Position numbers and translations under genes: made by a program. The notes under the pieces are model-generated. The model searched no databases. It saw nothing but the letters and a program-made list of their open reading frames with translations, and was not told where the DNA came from. Positions 24,835-35,700 of a stretch of 64,000 nt of DNA are shown piece by piece; within the stretch, counting starts at the first letter, position 1, and every line of letters begins with the position of its first letter. Origin of the DNA: Amycolatopsis vancoresmycina (GTDB lineage Bacteria; Actinomycetota; Actinomycetes; Mycobacteriales; Pseudonocardiaceae); assembly GCF_000716785.1 (NCBI RefSeq), contig NZ_JNYY01000006.1, positions 620,001 through 684,000 of the forward strand. The letters are read 5' to 3'.

Positions 24835-25224
24835 TCAGAACCCCCAGGTGCGCTCGGGCACCACGCGGATGCGGACGGAGTACTTGGCGTCGAACCCGTC
24901 CGCGGTCAAGCCGATCGCCGCGTAGTGCGGGCCGTACTTGTCGAGGTACCCGGGCGCCTCGGACGCCTTGCCCTCCTCGACGTGCGCCGTTCCGGTGACG
25001 ACGAGGATCGAGCCGCCGCCGGGGTCGCTGTTGAGGTGGAAGCTCACCTCGGGGTTCGCTTCGATGTGCCGGAGCTTCGCGGTGCCGGGCTCGCTGAACA
25101 GCACGATGTCGTCGCCCTCGAGGACGAACCACACGGGCCGTGGCGCGGGCCGGCCCTTCGGCGTGACGGTGGTCAGCCAGGCGATCTTCTCGCCCGCCCG
25201 GTCGGTGAGCTGGGGTGTGGCCAT
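24835..25224 (-). CDS. Pyridoxamine 5'-phosphate oxidase family (Rv3369-type, F420)
   Basis: A 129-residue split-barrel flavin- or F420-binding protein: PQLTDRAGEKIAWLTTVTPKGRPAPRPVWFVLEGDDIVLFSEPGTAKLRHIEANP is the family pattern, and the C-terminal segment RVVPERTWGF closes the barrel. Members of this actinobacterial group are F420H2-dependent reductases or biliverdin reductase-like enzymes; the substrate here is unknown. The ATG at 25224 is chosen over the upstream start at 25293 because the family begins at MATPQLTD. Confidence 0.8.
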   Translation of the reverse strand: MATPQLTDRAGEKIAWLTTVTPKGRPAPRPVWFVLEGDDIVLFSEPGTAKLRHIEANPEVSFHLNSDPGGGSILVVTGTAHVEEGKASEAPGYLDKYGPHYAAIGLTADGFDAKYSVRIRVVPERTWGF

Positions 25225-25293
25225 GTCGGTGCCCCTCGGTAGCCGGTCTGGTGACCCAGGTAACCACGGGGCACCGACAATTTCTTCCCGCAC

Positions 25294-27105
25294 TTAACGT
25301 GACGCGACCCGTCGCGCGTACCGCGTCCCGGCCGCCAGCAGCACCAGGCCGGCGCCGAGGAACGCGCCCACCCTGGCCAGCCCGTCCAGCGCCGACAGGT
25401 CGAACAGCACCAGCTTGAGCACCGCGGCCCCGACCAGGATCAGCCCGGTCACGCGGAGCGCGACGACGTCGATCCCGCGCAGCAGCAGCACGAGCGCCGC
25501 GACCGTCCACGACACCGTGATCAGCGCGTGGCCCAGCAGGAACCCGGTCCGGCCGGGAACCGCCAGCAGCGCGCCGCACAGCACGACCCCGGCGGCGCCG
25601 TAGAGCGCCGAAACCCCGGCGAGGAGCCAGATCGGCAGGTCGTCGGCCGGCCCGCGGAACACCGCCAGCCGGGCCGCGGCCCACGGCAGCGCGACCGACA
25701 CGGCCAGGATCAGCGCGGCGACCGCGAGGGCCCCGGCCAGCTCGGCGGCCGAGCGGCTGCGCGGCACGATCAGCAGCGCGGGCGTGACGTCGAAGACCAC
25801 CCCGATCAGGCCGCCGATCGCCGCGAAGCCGAGCGCGGCGGCGAGCGCACCCCGGTTGCGGCCGCCCACCGCGGCCACGACCAGCAGCAGCGCCTCCCCG
25901 AGCAGGACCCCGGCTCGCGCCGATCCGTCGAACTGCGTGACCGTCGCCTGCAGGACCGCCAGCAGGCCGGCCAGCCCGGCCACCTGCCCGGCGAACCCGG
26001 GCCACCAGCGGCGCGCCGCCCAGACGGCGAGCAGCACGACGCCCGCGCCGGCCGTGATCGGCACGGCCTGGGCCTTCGGCAGCAGCACGGCCGCGATGAA
26101 CGTCGGCAGCACGGCGGTCGCCAGCACGGACAGCGCCCCGGGGTCGTTCTCGCGGCGGCGCAGCACGATCAGGGCGAGCGCCACGCCGGCGACCCCGGCC
26201 CCGGCGGCCGCGGCGGTGTTGGCCCAGCTGCCGCCCCCGCCCAGCACGGCGGTGCTGATCACGGAAGCGAGCAGCGGCGGGACGCCGGCCGCGAGCGTCA
26301 GCGACGACCAGTCGCGGCGCAGCTGCACCGGCGCCGTCGCGAGCTGCACCATCAGCAGGAAGGTGACCAGCTCGGGGGTGAACCCGCGAACGATCATCGG
26401 CGCGCACACGACACACCCGACGACGACGGCGGAAGCCAGCAGCGGCGACTCCCAGCGCACGGCGACGAGCAGGCCGCCGACGGCGACCACCAGCCCGGCG
26501 GCGAGCCCGGCGAGCACCGGCAGGAACCCGTACAGCGTGGTCGCGGCGACGGCGTCCAGGTAGAGCGTGGCGATGCCGGTGGCGGCGAGCGCGAAGGCAC
26601 CGGTGCGGCCGGCGGGCTTGCGGTGCAGCCACACCCCGGTGCCGGTCAGCGCCAGCCCGAACGCGGCCCCGACGAGCACCCGCGGCAGCGGCCCGAGCCA
26701 GCCCCGCTGCACGGCGAGCACGAGCAGCAGGACGACACCGAGCAGGGTGACGGCCCCGCCGACCCAGGCGAGCACGCGGCTCCCGGCGCCTTCCCGGCCG
26801 AGCTTCTCGCCCAGCGTCGGGCGCGGAACGGGCTGGTGGGGCGGGTACGGCGGCGGCGGGAAGTACTGCGGCGGCGGAGGCGGCGGCGGTTGCCACTGGT
26901 ACTGCGGCCACGGGACCGGCTCAGGCCGGACCGGCCCGGGAGGCGGTTGCGGGTGGGGCTGCGGCTCGGGCTGCGGTGCCTGCTCCGGCTCGGCGGCCTG
27001 CTCGGACCGGACGGTCCGCAGTTCGGAACCCACCAGGGCGAGACGACGCCCCAGGTCGTCGATCTCGACGGCGAGCCGGAGGAGCACAGCTGCTTCGGTG
27101 GTCAT
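25294..27105 (-). CDS. DUF2339 multi-pass membrane protein
   Basis: A 603-residue integral membrane protein. An N-terminal coiled segment (LRLAVEIDDLGRRLALVGSELRTV) is followed by a Pro/Gln/Tyr-rich cytoplasmic linker (about 40-110), then LGEKLGREGAGSRVLAWVGGAVTLLGVV and some 15-18 transmembrane helices to the end, with almost no loops. This is the layout of the DUF2339 family, whose function is not known. The ATG at 27105 precedes the coiled segment. Divergent or tandem partners are not evident; the Gfo/Idh/MocA gene lies 60 bases upstream on the same strand. Confidence 0.8.
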   Translation of the reverse strand: MTTEAAVLLRLAVEIDDLGRRLALVGSELRTVRSEQAAEPEQAPQPEPQPHPQPPPGPVRPEPVPWPQYQWQPPPPPPPQYFPPPPYPPHQPVPRPTLGEKLGREGAGSRVLAWVGGAVTLLGVVLLLVLAVQRGWLGPLPRVLVGAAFGLALTGTGVWLHRKPAGRTGAFALAATGIATLYLDAVAATTLYGFLPVLAGLAAGLVVAVGGLLVAVRWESPLLASAVVVGCVVCAPMIVRGFTPELVTFLLMVQLATAPVQLRRDWSSLTLAAGVPPLLASVISTAVLGGGGSWANTAAAAGAGVAGVALALIVLRRRENDPGALSVLATAVLPTFIAAVLLPKAQAVPITAGAGVVLLAVWAARRWWPGFAGQVAGLAGLLAVLQATVTQFDGSARAGVLLGEALLLVVAAVGGRNRGALAAALGFAAIGGLIGVVFDVTPALLIVPRSRSAAELAGALAVAALILAVSVALPWAAARLAVFRGPADDLPIWLLAGVSALYGAAGVVLCGALLAVPGRTGFLLGHALITVSWTVAALVLLLRGIDVVALRVTGLILVGAAVLKLVLFDLSALDGLARVGAFLGAGLVLLAAGTRYARRVASR

Positions 27106-27164
27106 ACCGGACAGCGTCACGCACCGCGCCGACCTGCGGATCCGTAGCACTACTCAATCCGCGG

Positions 27165-28130
27165 TCACGTCCTGGTCGCGGCCAGCACCTGGTCCATGGT
27201 GGTCATGATCGAGACGGTTTCGGCCAACGGCATGAGCGGGCTCTCGGTCTCCCCGGCGGCCAGCCGGAGCGCCACCTCGTCGGCCTGGTGCCGCAGGCCA
27301 CGCCCCTCGTCGACGTACTCGAAGCGACGCCGTTCGCCTTCGCGCGGGATGAAGGTGAAGGAGGCCGGGGCGTAGAAGGGCCCGTCGATCTCGATGCGGC
27401 CGTCGGTGCCGACGATCGACGCGGTGGTCGGCGAAACGGCGCTCAACGTGCAGGTGAGCACGGCCTGCGCACCACTGGCGTAGCCGAAGAGCATCGACGT
27501 CTGCGCGTCGACACCGGTGAAGGCGGGGCTGGCCATGGCGGCAACGCGCTCGGGCGCCCCGAGCACCATCGAAGCGAAGGACACGGGATAGATCCCCAGG
27601 TCGAGCCGCGCGCCCCCACCGAGTTCCGGCGCGAACAACCGGAAGGCCGGGTCTTCGGCGAACCACTGCCCGTGGTCGGCGGCGACGGTGACGACGGCCC
27701 CGAGCTGCGGCAGGAGTTCGCGGACGTGCCGGATGTGCGGCAGGAAGCGCGTCCACATCGCTTCCATGAGGAAGAGGTTCCTGCTACGCGCGAGCTCGAC
27801 GAGGTCCCGGGCTTCACCGGCGTCCATCGTGAACGGCTTCTCGACGAGCACGGGTTTACCGGCCTCGAGCGCGAGCCGCGCGTTCCCGTGGTGCATCGGA
27901 TGCGGGGTGGCGACGTAGACGACGTCGACGCCGGGATCGTTCGCGAGGGCCTCGTAGCTGCTGTGCCGGACGGGGACGCCGTGCTCGTCGCCGAACCGCG
28001 CGGCGCTCCCGGCCGCCCGCGACCCGACCGCGGCGACGACACCGGAACCGGTGAGCTTCAGGTCCTGGGCGAAGGCCCCGGCGATCCCGCCGGTTCCCAT
28101 GATCCCCCAGCGAAGGGGCGTGTCGGTCAT
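27165..28130 (-). CDS. Gfo/Idh/MocA family oxidoreductase
   Basis: A 321-residue NAD(P)-dependent dehydrogenase. The Rossmann fold begins at GIMGTGGIAGAF (9-20), followed by VDVVYVATPHPMHH and the family signature KPVLVEKPF, whose Lys is catalytic. The C-terminal alpha/beta domain carries GGGARLDLGIYPVSFAS, with the Asp and Tyr/His positions expected for sugar or dihydrodiol substrates. It resembles the trans-1,2-dihydrobenzene-1,2-diol dehydrogenase subgroup. Substrate unproven. Divergent from the alpha/beta hydrolase gene at 28214. Confidence 0.88.
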   Translation of the reverse strand: MTDTPLRWGIMGTGGIAGAFAQDLKLTGSGVVAAVGSRAAGSAARFGDEHGVPVRHSSYEALANDPGVDVVYVATPHPMHHGNARLALEAGKPVLVEKPFTMDAGEARDLVELARSRNLFLMEAMWTRFLPHIRHVRELLPQLGAVVTVAADHGQWFAEDPAFRLFAPELGGGARLDLGIYPVSFASMVLGAPERVAAMASPAFTGVDAQTSMLFGYASGAQAVLTCTLSAVSPTTASIVGTDGRIEIDGPFYAPASFTFIPREGERRRFEYVDEGRGLRHQADEVALRLAAGETESPLMPLAETVSIMTTMDQVLAATRT

Positions 28131-28213
28131 GCGGCGAGCCTAGGCGTAACGACGCCGATCGGGCGGGCGACTCCCAGCGGTACCGCCGACCGCCGCAGGA
28201 GGGATCCGCCGGG

Positions 28214-29035
28214 ATGGGTGCCGAAGTTCTCGGGGTGCACGGCGTCGGCAACTGGCGATCGGTGCTGCCCGCCGACCGGGCCGCGACGCTGAAACGTGAC
28301 TGGTCGGACGCGCTGGGCGTCACGTCCCTCGAGGTGGCGTACTACGCCCACCACCTGTCCCTCGACCACCACGGCGACGACGATCTCGAGCTCCTCGACA
28401 AGGCGTTCGCCGGGGCGCCCGCGGAGCTGCTGGCGTGCTGGATGCAGGCGATCGCCCTCGCCGGTGAACCGGACCACGGCCGCGCGCTGGCGCCGATCCG
28501 GCAGCTGGCGGCCTGGTGGGTCCAGCGCTACGGGCTCGACCGGGACGTCGTCGACCGGTTTCTGGCGGCGTTCCTCGGCGAGGTGGTGTGCTACTTCGAC
28601 CCGCTCGCCCCGGCTCGACGGCAGGCCGTGCGCACCGAGGTGGCGACGGCGATCAGCCTGCACCGGCCGCGGGTCGTCGTCGCCCATTCCCTGGGCTCGG
28701 TGGTGACGTACGAGACGCTGTGGAGTTATCCGGCGCTGCAGGTGGAACTGCTGGTGACGATCGGCTCGCCGCTCGGCCTGCCCGACCGCATCCACCCGCT
28801 GCTGCAGCCGGCCCCGGTCGACGGGAAGGGCGGCCGCCCGCCGGGCGTCGGGCGCTGGGTGAACGTCGCCGACCCGGCCGACCTGGTCGCGATCCCACCT
28901 GAGCTGCAGGGCTGCTTTTCGGACGTCGAAGACTTCTCCGCACCGGCCGGGATGGGCTTCACCCATGCCGCAACGAGGTACCTGGCGACGCGGGTGGTGC
29001 GTTCCGTCGTCGGCGAGCACCTGCGCCCGCGATGA
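28214..29035 (+). CDS. Alpha/beta hydrolase-fold protein next to caspase genes
   Basis: A 273-residue protein with an N-terminal HGVGNW (9-14) oxyanion-type loop and the nucleophile elbow AHSLGS with Ser159, followed by TIGSPLG and a C-terminal His in GFTHAATRYL; this is the Ser-His-Asp arrangement of PGAP1/lipase-like esterases. There is no signal peptide or membrane segment. It ends only 9 bases from the 3' end of the convergent caspase-STAND gene. Esterases of this kind are used as toxic effectors in some conflict systems, so a link is conceivable, but opposite strands argue against an operon. Confidence 0.7.
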   Translation: MGAEVLGVHGVGNWRSVLPADRAATLKRDWSDALGVTSLEVAYYAHHLSLDHHGDDDLELLDKAFAGAPAELLACWMQAIALAGEPDHGRALAPIRQLAAWWVQRYGLDRDVVDRFLAAFLGEVVCYFDPLAPARRQAVRTEVATAISLHRPRVVVAHSLGSVVTYETLWSYPALQVELLVTIGSPLGLPDRIHPLLQPAPVDGKGGRPPGVGRWVNVADPADLVAIPPELQGCFSDVEDFSAPAGMGFTHAATRYLATRVVRSVVGEHLRPR

Positions 29036-29044
29036 GCGCGGCCG

Positions 29045-32000
29045 TCAGCCGGCGCCTTCGAAGCAGATCAGCTCGCCCATCGTCAGCACCAGGATCCGTT
29101 TTCCGTCCTCGTGCAGGAGGATCCGCCGGACCGGGGAGCCGACGAACGCCGTCTCCAGGAGGAGGCGGCTCGCCAAGTTCCAGAACCGCACCACGCCGTC
29201 CTGGCCCCCGCTGACCACCACGGCCGTACCCCAGCAGTAAACGCACCGCAGCGCGGTGAGCCCTTCGTGCCGCCCCAGGATCTCGGTCTGCGTATCGTCT
29301 TGGCCGAGGGTGAGCAGCTCGTTGGCGCGGCCGATCACCGTGACGAGCCTGCCGCCCACCAGGATCCGGTCTTCCTCCGCGTCCCGCGGCTGCCACCAAT
29401 CGACGAAATCGAGCCGGGAGATCGGGACTGGATCGTGGCCGATGGCTAGAAAGTGCCCTTCGCGGCCGACTCGGGCCACCACCACGCCCTGGCCCGCGAC
29501 TTCGGTGTACCTCAGCTCGTCGACCGGCGCCCGGAAGTACCGCAGTACGCTTTCCACGCCGTCCGCCATCAAGGATATATGACCGTCCGAATAGGAAACG
29601 AAAATATCGTCGTCGCGATCGACCTCCACACTGGTGACGGGCACCTCTCCCGGGGCATCGTCGATCGGCGGGGCGAGCGGCGACCTTTCGGAGAAGTGGT
29701 AGGCAACTCCGGTCTTGTCCAGTGCCACGCCTCGCATCCCGTCGCTCAGCGAAATCGCGACAATGGCTGCCTTCGACGGCGCACACCGGATAATCACCTT
29801 GCTGTCCCGCCACGCGATGATCCGGCCGTCGACCGTACCGGCGGCCCCGCCGGACGCATCCGGCAAAAAGGCCACCGCGGACAGCTTGGTGTCGACCGCC
29901 TTTACGGGGGCCCAGTCGTCGATGTTCTTCACCTCGTTGACCGCGACTTCACCGTTCGCAGTTCCGGTCATCAGGTAACGACCACAATCGGACAAAACGA
30001 TACACGAAATCGAATCATCAATGGTGAATTCGTTGGTGGCGCTCCTCAAGACATCGATGACTCTGCCGACACCGGACCGGGTAGCGAGCGCAGTGATCGA
30101 ATCTTCTGACGCACCCAGGCGAACCGAACCGCTTTCGGGAGCCAGTCGGCAAAGGACTTCAGTCCTACCGGAACGGTGGGCCCTGAAGATCGTGCTGGGA
30201 CCAACGCACAAGTAGCTTCCCGACGGCTCACGGACCGCCTGGGAGATAACCCCGATGGCCAACAAGAACGTTCTCCCCGCACCCTCGTAAACCACGAGAC
30301 CACGTTCGGATATGATCCCAACTTCCCCTTCGCCTGTAGGCCTGGCGACAACTCTTCCGGCTACCAGCTTTTCCCGCGAAACAAAATCCGGCGCGAACTC
30401 GGTCGCCCATTGCCATTCGTGCAATCCCTCCGCGCCGATACCGGCGATCCGGCGTCCGTCAGCCGAGATCGCGACGGACGTCAGTCCGGCCACCAGCGGC
30501 CCGGAAACGGTGGCCGGTTGCTGCATCGCACCGGTGACCCACCTCGGCCGCCACCGCAACCCCGCGAGCTTGGCCGCGCGCAACGCCAGCACCGGCATCC
30601 CGGCCCGAGCCGCGGCCATGGCCAGCTCGGCCGGCCCGCCGATGGCGCCGAACGGGCCGCCCCCGGTGAACCGCTCGCTGAGGAGGAGCCCCGGGTCGGA
30701 CAGCAGTTCCGCGACCGCGGCACCGTCCCCGGCGTGCTCGAGCAGGTGCCTGAACAGGTACGGCTCGGCCGCGTCCCAGTCGCGCGCGTCGGCCGGGCCG
30801 AGGGAGGAGAGCAGGGCGTCGAGCGCGCGTTCGCCGAACGGCTCGGCCGCCCCGAGCGTGTCCGCCAGCCCCTGGTGGAACAGGCGGTAAAGGTTGCTGT
30901 GGTCCGAATCGACGGACTGCCGGATGTAGAAACTGCCTGCGTGCAACGCCTCCCGGATTTCCGCCGCTCCCGGCGCACCGGCCGGGCCGCCGAACACCGG
31001 GGCCAGCCGCCGCAGGACCGAAACGGGCACCCCGGCGCCCCTGGCGTGCGCGAGCACGGTCAGCACCGGACGCAGCCACGGGTTGTCGCGGTGGAGTGCG
31101 AGGTCGAGCTCGAGCACCCCGGCGAGGTCGCGGGGCACGTCGCCGCCGATTTCGGCCGCCGCGGCCGTGTCGTCGGTTTCGGCCCTGGTGACGAAGTAGC
31201 GGGTGTAGAGCCCGGCGACCAGGAACGGTCCCGACTGCCCGGGCACCGCCAGCGCGGCCGACACCGCGCCCGCGAACTCGGCGGAAACGCTGTGCCTGCC
31301 CCGATAGGTCGGGGTCGCGCGCAGCAACCCCTGCACGTAGTCGAAGAGGTCGTTCTCCAGCACCTGCGGCTCGACCCGGTCGAGGTCGACGGTGGTGGCA
31401 CGCGCGAACAGCGGCTCGAAATCGGCGTAGTTGCGCACCCCGACCAGCAGCCGGACCGGGTTCCCCGGTTCCACGAGCGGCAGCAGCAGCTCGTTCATGA
31501 TCCGGGCCGGGTCGTTCGCCTCGTCCAGCGCGTCGACGACCAGGACGGCGGACCGGGACCGCAGGGCCGTGACGAGGTCGGCGACCGGCAGGCTCTCCGG
31601 CAACCCCAGCTGGCGGATGACCGACGCGGCGATCCCCTCGACCCCGCGCTGCCGCGCGTGCACCGCCACGAGCCCGTCGATGGTCACCGGCGCCTGGGCG
31701 ACCTGGTTCCAGATGTGCTGCGTCGCCGACCGCAGGGTGGTGCTCGCCGCGCAGACCAGGATGCCCAGCAGCGCCGACTTGCCGGAGCCGGGACTGCCGG
31801 TGACGACGTACAGCGGTGCCGCGTCGCCGTGCCCGCTGAGCCACGGCGAGATCCGGCGGAGCTCCCGCGCCCGGCCGGAGAAGCAGCCGATCGAAGCGCC
31901 CATTTCCAGCAGCCCGCCGAGGCCGCTGGCCCGCTCGACGAAGTGCCGGGCGTCCAGGCCTTCCTTGAGGTCGTCGAGGAAGGGCAGGACGCCTTCGTCG

Positions 32001-32743
32001 ACCGAAGCCCGCAGCTGCACCCGCTGATCGGGCAGGTAGGCGGGATTGCGGAAGAACGGCGGTTCGGCCGCCGAGCTGAGGTCGACCAGGCTGGCGGTCA
32101 CGGTCTGCGGAATGGCGTTCGCCGCCCGGGAAAGCCGGTTGACCTCCTGCCTGATCGCCCTGGCCACGGTCCGCAGCGGCACGTGTTCCACGCTGGGCCC
32201 GATGTCGAGCTCCCCGGTCCGCAGTGCCCGCAGCACGTTGACGACGGCTTGGCTGAAGCGCCCGCGGTACGCCCGTTCGTGCGGGCCGCAAGCGGCGATG
32301 ACCCAGCTCCGCTGCGTGGCCGCGAGCCGGCCCTGCCAGGGCAGCCGGGCGGCGATCCCGGCGTCGCAGAGGTCGAGCAGGAACAGCGTGGTCGGGCCGT
32401 CGGCGGTTTCGCACATCGTCAGCCAGTGGGCGATGCTGCTGTCGGCGTGCGCCACCCCGTCGCTGCCGAGCGCGAAGACGGTGGCGTCGCCGTCCGTGCC
32501 GCGGCCGTGCGTGCTCAGGTGGATGACGGTCAGGTCCCCGGCGGCGCCGTCGGCGAGGGTCCGTTTGACGAGCGAGCCCACTTCTTCGCTGGTCAGGCGG
32601 GTCGCCTCCGGCACGGCCTGTGGAACGTAACCCAGCTGTTTCAGCTCGTCGGACAGGGTGAGCGCCAGGTCGGGGGCGTAGGCGAGCCGCGGGTGGGCGT
32701 CGAAGTCGGCCACGCCGATGGCCAGCACACGAAGCTGGTTCAC
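29045..32743 (-). CDS. Caspase-like/STAND NTPase/beta-propeller protein (copy 2)
   Basis: A 1232-residue conflict-type protein. Residues 1-240 are a caspase-like (C14) protease with His79 in IHLSTHG and Cys126 in LFLLDLCDAG. Residues 285-600 are a P-loop STAND/NACHT-like NTPase: Walker A TGSPGSGKS (315-323) and Walker B LVVDALDE (401-408). Helical repeats follow to about 730, and the remaining 500 residues form WD40-type blades, the last one GGQDGVVRFWNL. Expected action: a ligand bound by the propeller triggers NTP-dependent oligomerisation, and the protease then cleaves cellular targets. The GTG follows directly after the stop of the paralogue gene (TGAGTG), with GGGAGG upstream, so both are co-transcribed. 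The region 29570-30400 is less GC-rich than its surroundings. Confidence 0.8.
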   Translation of the reverse strand: MNQLRVLAIGVADFDAHPRLAYAPDLALTLSDELKQLGYVPQAVPEATRLTSEEVGSLVKRTLADGAAGDLTVIHLSTHGRGTDGDATVFALGSDGVAHADSSIAHWLTMCETADGPTTLFLLDLCDAGIAARLPWQGRLAATQRSWVIAACGPHERAYRGRFSQAVVNVLRALRTGELDIGPSVEHVPLRTVARAIRQEVNRLSRAANAIPQTVTASLVDLSSAAEPPFFRNPAYLPDQRVQLRASVDEGVLPFLDDLKEGLDARHFVERASGLGGLLEMGASIGCFSGRARELRRISPWLSGHGDAAPLYVVTGSPGSGKSALLGILVCAASTTLRSATQHIWNQVAQAPVTIDGLVAVHARQRGVEGIAASVIRQLGLPESLPVADLVTALRSRSAVLVVDALDEANDPARIMNELLLPLVEPGNPVRLLVGVRNYADFEPLFARATTVDLDRVEPQVLENDLFDYVQGLLRATPTYRGRHSVSAEFAGAVSAALAVPGQSGPFLVAGLYTRYFVTRAETDDTAAAAEIGGDVPRDLAGVLELDLALHRDNPWLRPVLTVLAHARGAGVPVSVLRRLAPVFGGPAGAPGAAEIREALHAGSFYIRQSVDSDHSNLYRLFHQGLADTLGAAEPFGERALDALLSSLGPADARDWDAAEPYLFRHLLEHAGDGAAVAELLSDPGLLLSERFTGGGPFGAIGGPAELAMAAARAGMPVLALRAAKLAGLRWRPRWVTGAMQQPATVSGPLVAGLTSVAISADGRRIAGIGAEGLHEWQWATEFAPDFVSREKLVAGRVVARPTGEGEVGIISERGLVVYEGAGRTFLLAIGVISQAVREPSGSYLCVGPSTIFRAHRSGRTEVLCRLAPESGSVRLGASEDSITALATRSGVGRVIDVLRSATNEFTIDDSISCIVLSDCGRYLMTGTANGEVAVNEVKNIDDWAPVKAVDTKLSAVAFLPDASGGAAGTVDGRIIAWRDSKVIIRCAPSKAAIVAISLSDGMRGVALDKTGVAYHFSERSPLAPPIDDAPGEVPVTSVEVDRDDDIFVSYSDGHISLMADGVESVLRYFRAPVDELRYTEVAGQGVVVARVGREGHFLAIGHDPVPISRLDFVDWWQPRDAEEDRILVGGRLVTVIGRANELLTLGQDDTQTEILGRHEGLTALRCVYCWGTAVVVSGGQDGVVRFWNLASRLLLETAFVGSPVRRILLHEDGKRILVLTMGELICFEGAG

Positions 32744-35700
32744 TCAGCCTCCCGCCACGGCGGCGTTCCGGAACGCGATCAGCTCACCGCCGGCCGCGAC
32801 GAGCAGGTGATCCGCCCGCGGGGTGACGAAGATCCGCCAGACCGGACCACCGGCGGAAAGCGCGTCCAGCAGGGTGGCCCGGGCGATGTCCCAGATCCGG
32901 ACGACACCGTCCGCACCGCCGCTGACCGCCACCGCGCGGCCGGCCAGGCGAGCGCACCGGACGACGGCGAGCCCGTCGTGCACACCGACGACCCGTTCTT
33001 GCCGCCCGGCCTCGGACGCCACGACGTAGTCGCCCTTCCGCGCCACCGTGACGATGCTTTCGCCGATCTGCACGTCCCCGGAGGCCGTCCGGTCCCGGAG
33101 CCGGTCGAGCACCCAGCCCGGCGCCAGGATCCGGCTCAGCCCGGAGCCCGGGCGCCACACGAAGTCGCCGTCGCCGGTGCGGACCAGGAGGACCCGCTCT
33201 TGTTCCAGTTCGGTCAGCACCAGCTCGGTCGGCACCGCATCCACGGCAACCTCCGCCACCACATCGCCGGTCGGCAGGTCGACCTGGAGAACCCGGTTCT
33301 CCGTGGCGACGAAGGTGCCGTCCCGGCTGTCCCCGGCGACGGCCAGGACCGGCGGCCGCTGATCCGCCGTTCGCGGCGGCGCCGGCTCGCTGGGGATTTC
33401 CAGCGTGCCTGCGCCCTCGGGCCCCACGTAGTGCAGGTTCCCGCCCGCGTCGAGCGCCACGCACCGCCCTTCGGGGCTCACCTTGACGTGCACGATGGCG
33501 ACGTCGGCCGGTTTCGCCGCAGCCAGCTCCTGCCTGCTGCGGGCGAAGATCACGACGACGCGGCCGTCGGCCAGTCCCACGGCGAGCACCGCCGAATGGG
33601 CAGAGACCCCGACGGCCGTCACCGGCTGGGCGAAGTTGCGCTCGTAGTTCCAGCTCGCGAAGCGCCGCCGATCGACGAGCCCGGTCCACCCGCCGGCCGT
33701 CCCGGCCACGAGAACGTCACCGTCCTGGCTGATGTCGAAGCAACTCACCCGCCCGGCAATCGGGTAGAGGTTCGTCCAGCTCGCCCCGCGTTCGAAGAGC
33801 ACCAGCTGATCCTCGGAATCCACCGAAACGGCGACCGGCTCCGCCGGTCTCGCCCCCAGCGCCCACGACGTGCTCCGGTGCCGGGTGTCCTGGTGACCGA
33901 TCACGGTGCCGTCGTCGGCGATCTGCGTCACCAGCCCGCCTGCGGTCACGCACACGTATCCGGACGGGTTGCCCCGGCTGAGCGCGATCGCTGGGGACAC
34001 CAGACGCGAAGTCCCGGTGACCCGGCTGCCGCCGACGAACGCGACTTCGTTCTTCCCGCCCACCGCCTTGGCGACCGCGAAGGTGCCGTCCGCCGCGGGG
34101 AGCGTCACCAGGTGTCCGGCAACGGCCGGGTTCGTTCTCGAAAACACGGGTTCACGGCCCGTCGGCCAATGCCATTCGTGCAGCCCGTCCGGTCCGGCCG
34201 CGAGCACGCGGTGACCGGAAATCGACACCGCCGCGGCCGCGGCCTTGCGAGGCCCGGCGGCACCTTCGCCGGACGACCCCATGGACCAGCACGGCCGCCA
34301 GGTGAGCGCGGCGATCTCGGCCGCGCGCGCCGCGAGCGAAGGCATGCCCCGCCGGGTGGCGGCCAGCGCCAGTTCGGCCGCGCTCGTCACGGGGCCGAAA
34401 CCGTGCTCGCCGACGAACGCCGGGTGCAGGAACAGCCCGGGATCGGCGGTCAGCTCGTCGGCCAGCCCGACGTCGGCGGCGTGGTCCGCGGCGTGCCGGA
34501 ACAGGTAGGGCTCGGCGGCGTTCCAGTCCCGGCTCTCCGCCGGGCCGAGCGAGGAAAGCAGCGCATCGAGGGCCGTCGCGGTGAACGGGCGATCCTTCAC
34601 CAGGGCGTCGGCCAGGCCCTGGTGAAACAGCCGGTAGAGGTTGCTGTGGTCGGTGTCGAGCGACTGCCGCAGGTAGAAACTGGCGAGCCGGAGCGCGGCC
34701 CGGACCTGGGCGACGCTCGGCCGGGCCGCCGAATCCGCGAACGCGGGGGCCAGGCGGCGCAGGACGGAGATCGGCAGGCCGGCGCCCCGCGCGTGCGCGA
34801 TCGCGGTGAGCACCGGCCGCAACCAGGGTTCGTCCTGGTGCAGCGCCAGGTCGAGGTCGAGCACGCCGGCCGGGTCGCGGGGCACCCGCCGTCCCAGCTG
34901 GGCCGCCTCGGCCGCGTTGCGGACGGCCTTGCCGGTCACGAAATGCCGCGTGTACAGCCCGGCGACGAGGAATGGGCCCGTCTGCCCCGGCTGGGCCAAG
35001 GTGGCCGAGACGGCCGAAGCGAACTCACCGGACACGCCGCCGTTGGCGCGGTAGTGGGGCGTGGCCCGGAGGAGGTTGATCACGTACGTGAACAGGTCGT
35101 TTTCGAGGACGTGCTGCTCGACCTGGTCGAGGTCGACCAGCGTGGCCTGCTCGAACAGCGGGCGGAAGTCCTCGTAGTTGCGCACCCCCACCAGCAACCG
35201 CGCGGGCTTGCCCGGCCGCACGAGGGGGAGGAGCAGCTCGTTCATGATGCGCACCGGGTCGTCGGCTTCGTCGAGGGCGTCGACCACCAGCACCGCCGAC
35301 CGGTCGCGCAGCACCGTGATCAGCTCGCCGACCGGGAGGCTCTCCGGGAAGCCGAGCTGGCGGGCGATCGAACCGGCCACGCCGTCGAGACCACGCTGGC
35401 GGGCGTGCACGGCAGCGAGGCCGTCGATCGTCACCGGCGCCTGGGCCACCCGGTGCCAGATGTGCCGGGTGACGTCACGCAGCTGGCTGCTGGCCGCGCA
35501 GGTCAGCACGCCGAGCAGCGCCGACTTGCCCGATCCGGGGCTGCCGGTGACGACGCAGAGGGGCCGGTCGTCGCCGTGGCCGCTCAGCCACGGGGAGATC
35601 CGGCGGAGTTCCTCGTCACGACCGGAGAAACAGGCGATCGTCGCGCCGGTTTCGCGCAACCCGCCCAAACCGGTTGCGCGCTCGACGAAGTGGCGTGCGT

